DNA of 64,000 nt from the NCBI RefSeq assembly GCF_000372725.1, contig NW_005198611.1:645965-709964 (forward strand), in the 5' to 3' direction. The notes below the pieces were generated by a model, which saw only the letters and a program-made list of their open reading frames with translations, had not been told where the DNA came from and did not search any database. This document shows positions 20,736 to 30,940 of this stretch, in pieces. Position numbers and translations under genes: made by a program. Position 1 is the first letter of the stretch; each line of letters opens with the position of its first letter. This DNA is from Emiliania huxleyi CCMP1516 (taxonomy: Eukaryota > Haptophyta > Isochrysidales > Noelaerhabdaceae).

Positions 20736-21223
20736 TCTGCGCGGCGACAGCGGCCTGGAAGGACACGTCTCCGGCCAAGTCGGTTACGGGGAGGGCTACT
20801 ACGAGGTCTTTGCGCGGGGGTGGTCGGGCGCCAGGCGCCCAGTCGATTGCCGCATAGTTCGTCGTAGTAGCCCTATCATAAACCTCTTATTCACACCTTG
20901 CACTTTGAAAAAAGAAATATCCGACCTTTGTCGAAGATCCGGAGGGTTTATCAGAGCATCACCCTGTGTCTGGGCGTGGTGTACAGTGTAATGTCCACTA
21001 GCTCCGAGTAGAGCCTTACCTTCCCACCTGCACCCCTTTCCGCCTAGCTTTTGCCAGTTGCGGATATGCGCCTCGTCTGTCTTCTCTATAGACTATACGG
21101 CCCTCTACGGCCATGTACCAATACCAAGGTACCACACATGGGCCATGTACCAGAGCGAGAGCTAGACATTTTTTATATTGACGCATGGTATGGACGCAAC
21201 AGCCAACACATATGGGGATACAG
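20736..21223. other. Spacer, no gene seen
   Basis: No ORF with protein character. It includes an AT-richer part (20870-20960) and the 3' flank of the membrane-protein gene. Confidence 0.4.
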
Positions 21224-23606
21224 TCACCAAAGGGGATACCCAGTTCTATACTCCGTCCCAGCCGGCGCCGCGGCACCCATTTGTGCTTGCAGCGCCGCGA
21301 TCTGCGAGGCTTGCTGCTCCATCTGCGAGGCCTGCTGCTCCACCAACCCGCGCAGCGCCTCGAGCGCTGCCCCCTGCGCCTGCGCCTGCGTGCCCTGCGC
21401 GACAATATTCTCGGCCATGAAGGACATGACGTGCTGCGGGGTGCCGCCCAAGCCGGAGGGCGCGTAGTTGCTCGCGTCGGGCTCGAAGGCGCAGTCGTGC
21501 GGCCAGTCGGCGCCGTCCCAGAGGCCGGCGAGCCGCTCGAGGAAGAGCGCAGAGTACTTGAAGCCCCACGTCTCTCCGAGCGGCGAGAGCAGGTCAGTCG
21601 AGGGCGGGAAGGCGAGCCAGCCGGGCACCTGTGCACGGCTCGAGGCGTGAAGCGCGGGTGCGTGGGGGGGGGGAGGGAGGGGGGAGGGGGGGCGCCTCGG
21701 GCGCGCAGACGCAGGGGAAGAGGAAGCAGCCGTAGCGCACCACGAATAGGGAGGTGCAGAGCAGCACCGTGCCGATGCTCGTGAGGGAGAGGCAAGGGCC
21801 TGGAGGGGCAGGCAGGGAAGGGGGAGGGGGTGAGCATCGTGCCCCGCACGCCTGCGCCCCTCGCGAGAGGACAAGTGGCCGTGGACTGCACACGCTCCTC
21901 CTCGAGGGCTGGTTGGAAGACTAGCGGCCCGTGCTTCCGCATCTATGAGGCGCGGCACCGGTGTGTGGCGGGCAGACCGAGGGGCCGTCGATGCACCACG
22001 GGATGGCCTGCCGCGCCGAGAACAGAGAGGAGCCGTTAGACTGCTGGCCTACTTGCCTGCCGCCCCGAGACCGCCGAGGCATGCAGCCGAGGTCTCGCCG
22101 AGGTGCAGCGGAGATGCGACGGCGCAAGGCCCGTCCGACCGAGTCGGTGACCAGGACGTGTCTGGGGACGTGTCTCGGAAGTGCCTCTCTGCGCGCGTGC
22201 TCGCCTGCCAGCAGATCTCGAAGTAGAAGGCGGAGATGGGCACGACCCAGAGGAGGAGGGTCGAGAGGGTGTACTGCGTGAGGACGACGAGCAGGGCGGA
22301 GACGCCGAGCGTCCACCACAGGTAGACGTACGTCATACTCAGCTGTGTGACCGGCACGCGCGCCCCCACCACGTACGCGGACAGCACGCCGAAGAGGGGC
22401 GTGTTGGGCGTGTAGAAGCCGAGGCAGCCGACGAAGAAGACGATGGAGTAGGCGAACTGCGAAAAGGCGGGGATGAAGCGGAAGATGAGGAAGACGATGA
22501 TGGCGTCCTGCGGCGGGTGTAGCGGCCATCAGCCGGGCGGAAAGTGGGCAAGGATGGAGAGGCGGAGGGGTAGGGCGAGGCATGTCTCGGCCCTCTGGCG
22601 CGGTGGAATGCGGCGCGGGTGCGGTGTGTGGGCGGTATCGGAAGCTTCTCGGAAGGGTCGCCTGGAGCGCCGTCCCCGACGACCCGATGACGATGATTGC
22701 GGGGATGGCGACGACGATGTAGGCGGGGACGATGACTCCTTTGACGGTCGTGACGACGCACCAAAAGACAAGTGTGCAGTAGGCGTAGGTCTGGCCCTCG
22801 TACCGGCTGGCCAGCGAGCGCAGCTGGATGCGAAGCAGCGCGTGGCTCTGGATGTACTGCGTGCCGACGGGGCTGTTCCCAAACGCGGTGCCGATAACGA
22901 GCAGCAGGATGACCAGCGGCAGCACGATCGCCTCTGTGTTTTGCCACACGTAGCCGATCGGGTCGTCGCGCGCCTGGTTCTGCGTGTTCTCGATCGAGTA
23001 CTTGCGCGTCTTGTGCGGCGCCTGTCGCACTAGCCCCGTGAGCAGGCCATCCAGCAGGGCGATCTCGAGGAAGAGGGTGAGGACCGCGACGACGACGGCG
23101 GCCCACGAGTGGAGCTGGCAGCCGAGGGCTTGGTACCACATCATCTGCGTCACCGGCCACGAGCAGCGGCAGCCGAGCCAGTTGATCATGAAGCCGCTTG
23201 TGCCGTTGCCGTACACGGACGCCGGTTGCGGCTCGTTCAGTCCTGGCGAGCCGTCGTCCTGCTGGACGGATTGGTACGGGTTCTCGACCGCGTTGTTGAT
23301 GCCAAGGTCGGCGAGGTAGCGGGTGATGGATGCCCACTGCGAGAATATGTAGATGTCCGGCGTGATCTGCAACAGGCTCCCGTCGCTGCGCCTCGCGATA
23401 TAGTCGTTTTTTCCCGTTTTCGTCCAACTACCGCCGTCGGGGTTCAAGAGCTGCGGCAGGCTGACGATCACCGCGGGCAGCACCTCGTTTGGCTGCGGCA
23501 AGTCGTACGTCGGGAAGGTGAGGTACGGCTCGCCGCTGTGCTCGCCGCTGCCTCCATTGAGATACGGCAGCGCTGGCTTGCCCAGCGCGTCAAGAAGCTC
23601 CGCCAT
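21224..23606 (-). CDS. Multipass membrane protein, unrecognised family
   Basis: Exons 23606-22662, 22507-22195, 21799-21696 and 21628-21224 are phase-consistent and give 588 residues. Introns 1 and 3 are GC-AG, and intron 2 is best read as GC-AG, with a second possible donor nine bases upstream. Hydrophobic segments: WAAVVVAVLTLFLEIALLDG, IVLPLVILLLVIGTAFG, YIVVAIPAIIVIGSSG, AYSIVFFVGCLGF, VSALLVVLTQYTLSTLLLWV and SIGTVLLCTSLFVVRYGCFL, so at least six membrane spans. The N-terminal 170 residues are polar and Pro/Gly-rich (GEPYLTFPTYDLPQPNEV). The C-terminus has a short coiled coil (LEALRGLVEQQASQMEQQAS). Family and substrate unknown; transporter or receptor roles are only possibilities. Confidence 0.65.
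22146..22192. repeat. GACACTTCCGA/GACACGTCC-type repeats in intron 2
   Basis: In sense (minus strand) the first bases of intron 2 run CACTTCCGAGACACGTCCCC and on to a further GACACGTCC. This is the unit seen in introns of the FHA and myosin genes. Confidence 0.6.
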
Positions 23607-24056
23607 ACCCGCGGAGGCGGCTGTCGAGGCAGCTGAGCCCGATAAGCCGGCCGGCGACGGCAGCGGGTCGGGGAAGCGTCGGCGAGCGCGAAGCTGGGTT
23701 GCGCTGCCACAAGCAAGGAGAGGTGGCTCAAGAGAAAATTTGCACCAAGCGTTGCCTCAAGGCCGTCGATGTGGCTGGATGTGACGGAACCTCAATGCTC
23801 GCGTGCCCCCCCCCCCCCCCCCCCCCAATCTTCTGCACTCAGTTCCTACATACAACAACATGCACATTGTACATGTCATGTGCACTCAAACTAACACAGC
23901 AGCTCGTCTGCCCTAGTGGCCCCTAACTAACCTACCACCTACCAAATCCATGCTACACACTGCGCCTGCCACAAAGCGCTCTACACAGGTTCTGTACTCG
24001 GACATGCATGGCTAACACATGCCCCGACCCAGGGCTATGCGAGCGCGTTTGAGTTG
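23607..24056. other. Spacer with poly-C tract
   Basis: No gene seen. A roughly 20-nt poly-C run lies near 23807-23826, followed by an AT-richer stretch. In-frame sequence without ATG extends upstream of the membrane-protein start to about 23740, so an unseen 5' exon for that gene is possible. Confidence 0.45.
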
Positions 24057-25798
24057 TCACCGCTTCCTAGATGTAGCCCGCACAGCCGGCCGCCAGCGCT
24101 GCCTCGTACGCCGTCCACAGACAGAGATGGCAAGGGCCAGGCACCAGATCCCGAGGAGGATCGCGTTTGTGAGGAAGAGCGGGCTGCGGGCGCCCGCTTC
24201 GGGGTGCTCCTCGGCCTGGCAGTCGGCGTCGATGCACATGGAGAGGGAGGCGTCGCAGGACCGGGAGAGTGCGTAAGGCGACTCCTTGCGCGATGTGTAG
24301 CCGTGCGACCAGACAATGTCGCCGTTCGTCTGCACGACGGCGGTGACGGCGCCGGTGAGCGTGTTGCCCTCCACCGTGTACGACTCGCCCGCTTGCGCGG
24401 TCGCTGTGTCGATGGGGGCGGTCTGGCCGACGGCGCCGTTGCGGTAGAAGGTGACGCGGCTGCCCAACTGGCGCGCCTCGAAGCGGTCGACGACGGCCGA
24501 CGCGTCGCCGCCGGTCTGGAAGGAGAAGTAGACGCCGTCGAGCTGGGCGAGGGGCAGGTGCACGACGTAGAAGTAGTCCAGGCGCTTCCAACTGTACTCC
24601 GCCTCGTCGAGCCCCCACAACGGAAACTCGGTCACGTAGCGGCGCGGGCCGACGTTGCACCACGCGTTCTCGCCCGCGCCACGCACGCCATCGCGACGAC
24701 CCGTCTGCCCGTCGGACGCGCTCTGGATGATTGGCACCCACTGGTCGTAGTCGAGCGACACGCCCGCCGCCGCGAGCTCGGCTGCCGTCGGCAGCCGTGC
24801 GCCTTGAGCCTCAGCGGCCGCCTTGTAGCCGTACCAGGACAGCACGTGGCCGATCGTCACCTTGTGCACCGCCGACGAAGAGGCGGGCGGCGTCGCCGAC
24901 GGCGGCGAGGCGTCTGCCTTGCGCGATGTGTAGCCGTGCGACCAGACAATGTCGCCGTTCGTCTGCACGACGGCGGTGACGGCGCCGGTGAGCGAGTTGC
25001 CCTCCACCGTGTACGACTCGCCCGCTTGCGCGTTGCGGTAGAAGGTGACGCGGCTTCCCGACTGGCGCGCCTCGAAGCGGTCGACGACGGCCGACGCGTC
25101 GCCGCCGGTCTGGAAGGAGAAGTAGACGCCGTCGAGGTGGGCAAGGGGCGGGGACGCCGAAGGGGGGGCGGACGCTGACGCAGGGCAGCAGAGCGTCTTC
25201 TCGTACTGCGCGCCACCGGTCCAGCACGAGCCCGGCCCGCCCGAGGCGAAGACGTACCCGTCCTTGCAGCCGGCGTAGTTGTTGGAGTAGTTGGGGTGGA
25301 TCACGTCCACGCAGCAGTCGTCATCGTTGCACTTCGAGGCCTGCAGGACGAGGCAGTTCAGCAGTCGGAGGACTGGGAGGGGTAGGGGGTTTCGCTGCGG
25401 CGCACCTCATGCCGGGAGGCGTCGCAGGACCGGGAGAGTGCGTAAGGCGACTCCTTGCGCGATGTGTAGCCGTGCGACCAGACAATGTCGCCGTTCGTCT
25501 GCACGATGGCGGTGACGACGCCGGTGAGCGAGTTGCCCTCCACCGTGTACGACTCGCCCGCTTGCGCGGTCGCCGTGTCGATGGGGGCGGTCTGGCCGAC
25601 GGCGCCGTTGCGGTAGAAGGTGACGCGGCTGCCCAACTGGCGCGCCTCGAATCGGTCGACGACGGCCGACGCGTCGCCGCCGGTCTGGAAGGAGAAGTAG
25701 ACGCCGTCGAGCTGGGCGAGGGGCGGGGACGCTATTGTCGCCGCTCGTGCGCTGAGACATATTGTAAAAAGTGATGTGGGCAGCCTCATCTCCGGCAA
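24057..25798 (-). CDS. Secreted/membrane-anchored protein with a triplicated ~80-residue module
   Basis: Exons 25798-25406 and 25340-24057 give about 558 residues; the 65-bp intron is GT-AG (a GC donor a few codons earlier is also possible). The N-terminus is a probable signal peptide (MRLPTSLFTICLSARAATIA). Three copies of one module start LDGVYFSFQTGGDASAVVDR and end with SYTVEGNSLTGAVTAVVQTN and GDIVWSHGYTSRK. They are encoded at about 25722-25455, 25133-24925 and 24549-24285. Copy 2 lacks the GAVGQTAPIDTAT insert. Between copies are a Cys-rich stretch (CNDDDCCVDVIHPNYSNNYA) and a segment with ENAWCNVGPRRYVTEFPLWG. A C-terminal membrane span (LFLTNAILLGIWCLALAISV) precedes a basic tail. 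The DNA of the modules is nearly identical, which suggests recent duplication or gene conversion. Family not recognised. Confidence 0.68.
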
Positions 25799-26550
25799 AT
25801 GGCGGGGATTTGTGGCGCAGGGTCGCGGTCGCGCGCGGCGCCCTCTTAAACCCGCAAAGATCTTGTCCCAGAACTCCCAGGAGCAAGTTCAGGGCAAAAC
25901 ACGACGCTCCCGTCTGCGGTTGGTGCACACCCCTCACACTGACACACTCACACATAGAGTACTCTACCCCCTGAGGTATCCCAGGCTATTCCCAAAACTT
26001 TAGGTTGCGCGCACGTCTCCCAGCGCGTGCAGCGAGCTATAGGATCTCCGCTTTTCCGTTGCGAATTGAACCCTTGGTGCGCGGCTTCATTAATTCTTGG
26101 CGCAAATAAAGGGTGTGGATGCTGGGTTGAACGAAATCGGAGGACACGACCCACCTCGCCACAGACGGTCCCGCGCCTCGCCGCTATGACGGCCGCACGA
26201 CCGCAGCTCGTGTGCGTGCGGCCGTCTTTGTCCGGAGTGAATACTCCAACGCACTCGTCGGTGACGGTGTCCTCCGATTTCGCCGCGCTCCGGCACCGCT
26301 CCGGGACGCACGCCGGCGAAGCACGTCAAGCTGCTGTACGGCCCCGGAATCGCCTCCCCTCGCTTAGCTAGAGTGAGAGTTATTGTGCACATGGTTAGTC
26401 TCTACAATATACTCACTGACACCCCCCCTCCCAGAGCTCGTCCCGGTCCGCCACGGCCATCCTCGGCCTCCGGAGGGCCCCCGGCCGCGGCGCGGTGCGG
26501 CGGCGTCACAAATCCGACGGCAGAGCACCGGGACGCGGTCGGGCGATCTG
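25799..26550. other. Spacer, no gene seen
   Basis: No ORF with coding character. 25930-26110 is less GC-rich. Unique sequence up to the left inverted repeat of the next element. Confidence 0.4.
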
Positions 26551-27461
26551 ATGGTTGGGTAGTAGTCTAAGTTCTGAGCCTGGAGGCCTAACGGGTCTAA
26601 GTGTGGCTAGCCACGCTGGAGTGCTTGCGCGGTCTAAGATCAGCGGGAGCCTCTTACATCGGCTAAGTCGGCCGTGGACGGCCTGGGGCCAAGAGGCTCC
26701 CACCGTGATCAACGTACAAACGATACGGCGCAACCCCCAAATTTTCTTCGCCTGCGGCGGGCGATCGATCCTTCTCATGCTCAGCAATCGCCGCCTCAGC
26801 ATCCTCCTCTTCCGATTCTCGTTGCTGCTTCTTGAGCGCAATCTTCGGCGACTTCTTCGCCAAACAGTTCTCACAAATAGCCTCAAGCTCAAACAAACGC
26901 ATGTCAGAGAAGCCTGTGTATGCTGGTCCTCTTTGAACTATCCGCGCGTGAGGTAGCATAGGGCCTTGTTGACAGCAGCCAGCTTGTTGCGCTGCTTCGT
27001 TGCGATGAGCTGATTGGGATCGCAGAAGTGCATATCCATGCCAAGCACCGCCACGATCTTGAAGCAGAACACATCGCAACCGCATCGTCCGCACTGCCAT
27101 CGGCATGCCGCGCCCGCCGCTTCGCCGCAGCCGCCTTAAGGCACGCATAGCGGCAGCATATGGTACGTTGCGCGTACTTGAGCAGGCGTTGCGCGCCGCA
27201 AGTAGCGCACTGGCCCTGGGCGATATGGCGTCGTGCGCGGCATACGTTGGTCGGGACGCGTCCAGGTATTTTTCGGGTAAACCTGGACTTTTGCAGGTAT
27301 ACCCGGGTTTTATCCGGAGTTGGCCTTATGTCGTCTAAGTTCATGGCCCCCGACCATGAGGGTCTAAGTCCGAGCCCGGCTCCGTGCGGGGGCTAAGTTG
27401 AGCGCTCGCTCGCTGCAGAGGCTAAGTGTACGGCGACCCTCTAGCCCTACTACCCAACCAT
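26551..27461. mobile_element. 911-bp element with 15-bp perfect terminal inverted repeats
   Basis: atggttgggtagtag at 26551-26565 is exactly inverted at 27447-27461. Inside each end the hexamer TCTAAG/GCTAAG recurs every 20-30 bp (left at about 26566, 26595, 26633 and 26663; right at about 27336, 27362, 27392 and 27420). Short hairpin-forming sequences lie between the copies (e.g. catggcccccgaccatg). Repeated subterminal motifs are typical transposase-binding arrays. No clear target-site duplication is seen. The centre holds a broken minus-strand ORF. Confidence 0.6.
26690..27344 (-). pseudogene. Broken ORF inside the TIR element
   Basis: From ATG 27344 one frame reads a basic N-terminus and a Cys-rich part (QCATCGAQRLLKYAQRTICC). 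It then switches frame to CGCDVFCFKIVAVLGMDMHF and QRNKLAAVNKALCYLTRG-stop. A third frame gives GFSDMRLFELEAICENCLAK and an acidic/basic tail. Frame changes mean two or three disabling indels, or unrecognised introns. The CxxC pairs suggest a zinc-binding protein of the element; no transposase catalytic motif was identified. Confidence 0.4.
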
Positions 27462-27841
27462 TGGTCCAGTGAGGCGTATGCATTGCTCATCCAGGGCTAT
27501 CACCTGGACCTATCAACAGGGGCTGGAGCCGAGCAGGAGGGCCCGGCGCACAACCCCATGTTCAACTCATCCTCCACACCCCGTATAAGAGTAGAAAATA
27601 ATAAAAGAAAATCGCACACTCTAGTCTCTCGACGGCTTTACTCCAGGACGACAAAATATCAAAATAACCTTGATCGGGAGACGAGAGAGAGCCGTGGCGC
27701 TTGATCGGCGGACGGCGCGTCGGCGCGCGAGAGCTGCATGCCGCTCGCGTAGCGTGCAAACCCGTCGAGCGTCGACGAACCTTAGCGGCCGCACCCGTGC
27801 CACGCCCAACCCCCCAAGCAATCCCCCCCCCCCCCCTCGCC

Positions 27842-28323
27842 TCACTTTGCGTGCTCGCGCTCGCACGCCAGGATCCAGTCGACCGCCTCGGCGACGCCCG
27901 CCACCACGGTGGTCGCGCCGTTCGTCTCGTCGCCGTCCTTGTAGACGCCCGTCTTGACGAGCACGCCCTTCCACGCCGTGTCGTTGCCCTTGGCCTTGTG
28001 GAAGATGTTTGCGCGCCGCACCCCCTCGATGTCCGACGCCGGGTTGTCGCCGACCATGTAGAAGCGCTCGGCACGCGCCCCCCCCGCCGCCTGCTCACAG
28101 CCGGGTGTTTGGCGTGAAGAGCGCGCCATTTCCCTTGGGTCGGGGGGCGAGCCTCGGGCGGCGCGCCGGCGCGCTGGCGAACGCGCGGAGCCGCTCCTCG
28201 AGGAAGCGGAAGGTCGCCTGGGGAGGCGTCGAGGAGATGTCGAGGAGACGTCTTTTGGGGGCGTGTGCGGAGGGGAGGGGGTGCGGTGCGGGAGGTGCGG
28301 GAGAGGGGGAGGGGGAGGAAGGG

Positions 28324-28364
<41 letters not shown>

Positions 28365-29787
28365 GGCCTTGAGAGCGATCTTGAAGGCCCCCTGGCCAAA
28401 GCGCGGGTACGGGTGCTGCGCCTGCAGAGGGAGGGAGAGGGGGGCGCACCATGGCTGGGGGCGGCAGCGGCGTCGAGGTCTCGAGGTCTCGAGGTGGCGT
28501 GAGGCGTGAGGCACGCGTCCAGCAGGCGCGCTGCGGCTTGGACGCCCTGGCTCGTAGAGTGATCTCGGCTCATCTCGGCGCATCTCGGCGCATCTCGGCG
28601 CATCTCGGCGCATCTCGGCGCATCTCGGCGCATCTCGGCTGGCCTTCCACAGCACGTCTGGGTTGGAGAAGTGGACGGGCACGGGCGGCACCGACGGGTC
28701 GTACTCGCTGATTGCCTGCGGGGAGAGATGGGTGAGAGATGGGTGAGAGATGGGTGAGAGATGGGTGAGAGATGGGGAGATATGGGGAGATCTAGGTCGT
28801 ACTCGCGGATGGCCTCCGGCGGGCTGAGACGCGCGGCTAGCGGGAGGGAGGGGCCGGGCGAGGCGCGCGAGTTGCGTGTGGCGGTGTGTGGCGGCGTGTG
28901 GCGGCGTGTGGCGGCGTGTGGCGGTGTGTGGCGGCTTGTGTGGCGGTGTGTGTGGCGGTGTGTGTGGCGGTGGCGGGCAGGGGGGGTGCGGCTGCCGGCG
29001 TCGGCGAGCAGAGGATGTCGACGATGCACTGCAGCGCCTCGAACCACTCGAACGGGTCGCACCTACTCGCGCCCTCCTCTCGCCTCCTCTCGCCTCCTCT
29101 CGCCGCCCCGCCGGACCAGTCCAGGTCAGGCACGCACATCACCAGCACCGCCGCAAAGGGGTCGGTGTCGTCCGCGTCGGCGGCGGGCGGCTGCTGCGAG
29201 CGCTGCGCCGACCCCATCGCGCCGGTGGTCTTGTTGTCGACCGCCTGCAAGCAGGCTCCGCCGCAGGTCCCGGAGAGAGGATACGCACATAGCCGGCCGC
29301 TCTTCGCCGTCGGCCGCACAGTGTGCGAGCCGCCGTCCTCCTTGGCTTGGCGGAAGGGGTTGAGCGTCGAGTGGCGGCGCGCGTAGTCCTGGTAGTGCAC
29401 CGCCCGCCTCAGCCCGTACGACTCGGCCACCTGCGTCACCTTGTCGTACGGGTCACCCACCAGCAGCACACGCCGATTCGCGAGCTCGGCACCGAGCGCG
29501 CGCTTCCAGGGCGAGTAGGAGAGGATCATGTTCTCGTCCGACATGAGCGGCGCCGGGTCGCTCGCGTTGGATGCGGCGCCCGTCACCTTTGCCGCAAAGC
29601 CGCTCGCGTACGACTTCTCGGTCAGGCCGCCTCCGCCGTTGGTGACAAACACGTGCGGGATGTTGGCGGCGGCCAGCCGCTGCAGCGCGGAGTAGCCGTC
29701 GGGAGACCACTCGCGGCCGTACTTGAAGACGCCGTCGATGTCGAAGGCGACCGCCGCCAGGCCACTGCCTGATCCGTTGTCCGTCAT
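27842..29787 (-). CDS. CECR5/HDHD5-type HAD-superfamily protein
   Basis: Exons 29787-29117, 29062-28996, 28715-28644, 28421-28368, 28217-28173 and 28090-27842 give 385 residues, all phases consistent. Intron 1 is GT-AG, introns 2-5 GC-AG. HAD motif I AVAFDIDGVF (nucleophile Asp and D+2) and motif II HVFVTNGGG are intact. Next come ILSYSPWK, VHFSNPDVLWKAQHPYPRFG, QGAFKIALK, TFRFLEERLRAF, and motif IV FYMVGDNPASDIEGVRRAN. The order matches the HDHD5/CECR5 subfamily. The segment that normally carries the GKP lysine (motif III) between QGAFKIALK and ATFRFLEER is absent; its place is taken by an intron with a dinucleotide repeat. Phosphatase activity is therefore uncertain. Another intron within exon 1 (near 29250-29330) is possible. 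Confidence 0.75.
28325..28363. repeat. (TG)n microsatellite
   Basis: About 19 TG units in intron 4 of the HAD gene, directly after the GC donor at 28367-28366 on the minus strand. Confidence 0.9.
28556..28640. repeat. 10-bp GCATCTCGGC minisatellite
   Basis: Seven or more units of catctcggcg in intron 3 of the HAD gene. Confidence 0.85.
28718..28980. repeat. Two minisatellites in HAD intron 2
   Basis: 28720-28790 holds five to six copies of gagatgggtgaga; 28870-28980 holds about ten copies of tgtggcggcg-type units. Both fall inside intron 2 of the minus-strand HAD gene. Confidence 0.75.
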
Positions 29788-30053
29788 GAGCCCGCTGGCG
29801 GATAGCGAGCCAGGCCGGAGCTCGCCCAGAGCCCACCGGCGAAGCCGGTTCCCCGCAAAAGAGAATTTCGCGCAATCCTCGACAACACTGCCACGGACTC
29901 CTCCCATCCCTCCCTTGGGTTGTCTGTTTTCTTTCTTTCTTTCTTTTTGCCACGGACTGGCTCGCACTGGCACTAACACAAAAGAGAAATAAGTTGTTTT
30001 CAAGGGTTGCCCGGCCGGGTTGCTGCGCAAAAGCTTTTGTTTGTGTGTGCGCG
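29788..30053. other. Spacer upstream of the HAD gene
   Basis: No gene seen. A cttt-type tract lies at about 29928-29946. In-frame sequence upstream of the chosen ATG would allow a longer HAD N-terminus, but it lacks conservation signals. Confidence 0.35.
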
Positions 30054-30131
30054 GGTTCGCGCTGCGCTAGGCTCAGAGCGAGTTCGCGCTGCGCTAGGCT
30101 CAGACGGCGAGTTCGCGCTGCGCTAGGCTCA
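30054..30131. repeat. Three tandem copies of a ~30-bp unit
   Basis: Unit gttcgcgctgcgctaggctc with short variable spacers, repeated three times at about 30054, 30080 and 30109. It lies at the 3' end of the LRR pseudogene. Confidence 0.8.
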
Positions 30132-30927
30132 CACCGCCCAACAGTTGATGGCCCGTACTACTGCCACCGCCTCGTCGTTGAGGGGGCAGTCAAAGAAAGC
30201 ACGGTCGCCAATCGAGACGCCATCGGGCAGCGGCGTGATGGAGGTGAGGGCGGAGCACCCCTCGAAGGCGCCGCGGCCGACGGAGACGAGGGCGGCAGGG
30301 AGGGCGACGGAGACGAGGGAGGAGCAGCGACGGAAGGATTGCTCGCCGATGGAGACGAGGCTGGCGGGGAGGTGGATGGAGGTGAGGGCGGTGCACTCGC
30401 GGAAGGCGTAGCTGCCGATGGAGGTGAGGCTGGCGGGGAGGTGTGGATGGAGGTGAGGGACCGGCAGCCGGCAAAGGTGCGGTAGCCGATGGAGGTGACG
30501 CCGGCGGGGAGGTGGATGGAGGTGAGGGAGCAGCTTGAGAAGGCCTCCTCGCCGATGGAGACGACGCCGGCGGGAAGGGCGACGGAGGTGAGGGACCGGC
30601 AGCTGCGGAAGGCGCCCCTGCCGATGGAGGTGACGCTGGCGGGGAGGGTGACGGAGGCGAGGGAGGAGCAGCTGCAGAAGGCCTCCTCGCCGATGGAGAC
30701 GACGCCGACGGGAAGGGCGACGGAGGTGAGGGCGGTGCAGCAGTGGAAGGCGCAGTCGCCGACGGAGACGAGGCTGCTCGGGAAATCGACCGAGAGAAGA
30801 GTTGTGAAATCACGACCGAGAGAGAGAGTAGAGCATGTGTCCGAGAAGGCCCAGCTGCCGATGGTGGTGAGGCCCTCCGGCACGATGGCGTGCCCCTGCG
30901 CGTCGGTTGGAGGCCGTGTCACGGCCC
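30129..30927 (-). pseudogene. BspA-type leucine-rich-repeat protein, frameshifted
   Basis: Ten or so LRR_5/BspA units of about 23 residues with the pattern ---L-SV-LP-G--SIG--AF--C (TSVALPVGVVSIGEEAFCSC, TSIGRGAFRSCRSLTSVALP). The start region reads NFWAVTRPPTDAQGHAIVPE and has no ATG in frame. At 30441-30446 the repeat ggaggtggatgg has become ggaggtgtggatgg, a 2-nt insertion. It shifts the frame; the original pattern continues in another frame (LTSIGSYAFRECTALTSIHL) to a stop at 30129-30131 after AINCWAV. Such repeats are common surface or adhesion modules in algae and protists. The missing start and the frameshift together make this a likely pseudogene. An upstream exon overlapping the neighbouring gene cannot be excluded. 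Confidence 0.6.
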
Positions 30928-30940
30928 AAAAGTTCCCGCG

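Noticed and set aside
20455-20778. Independent minus-strand gene at this position
   Set aside because: It is one frame of the same frameshifted relic at 20343-20735.
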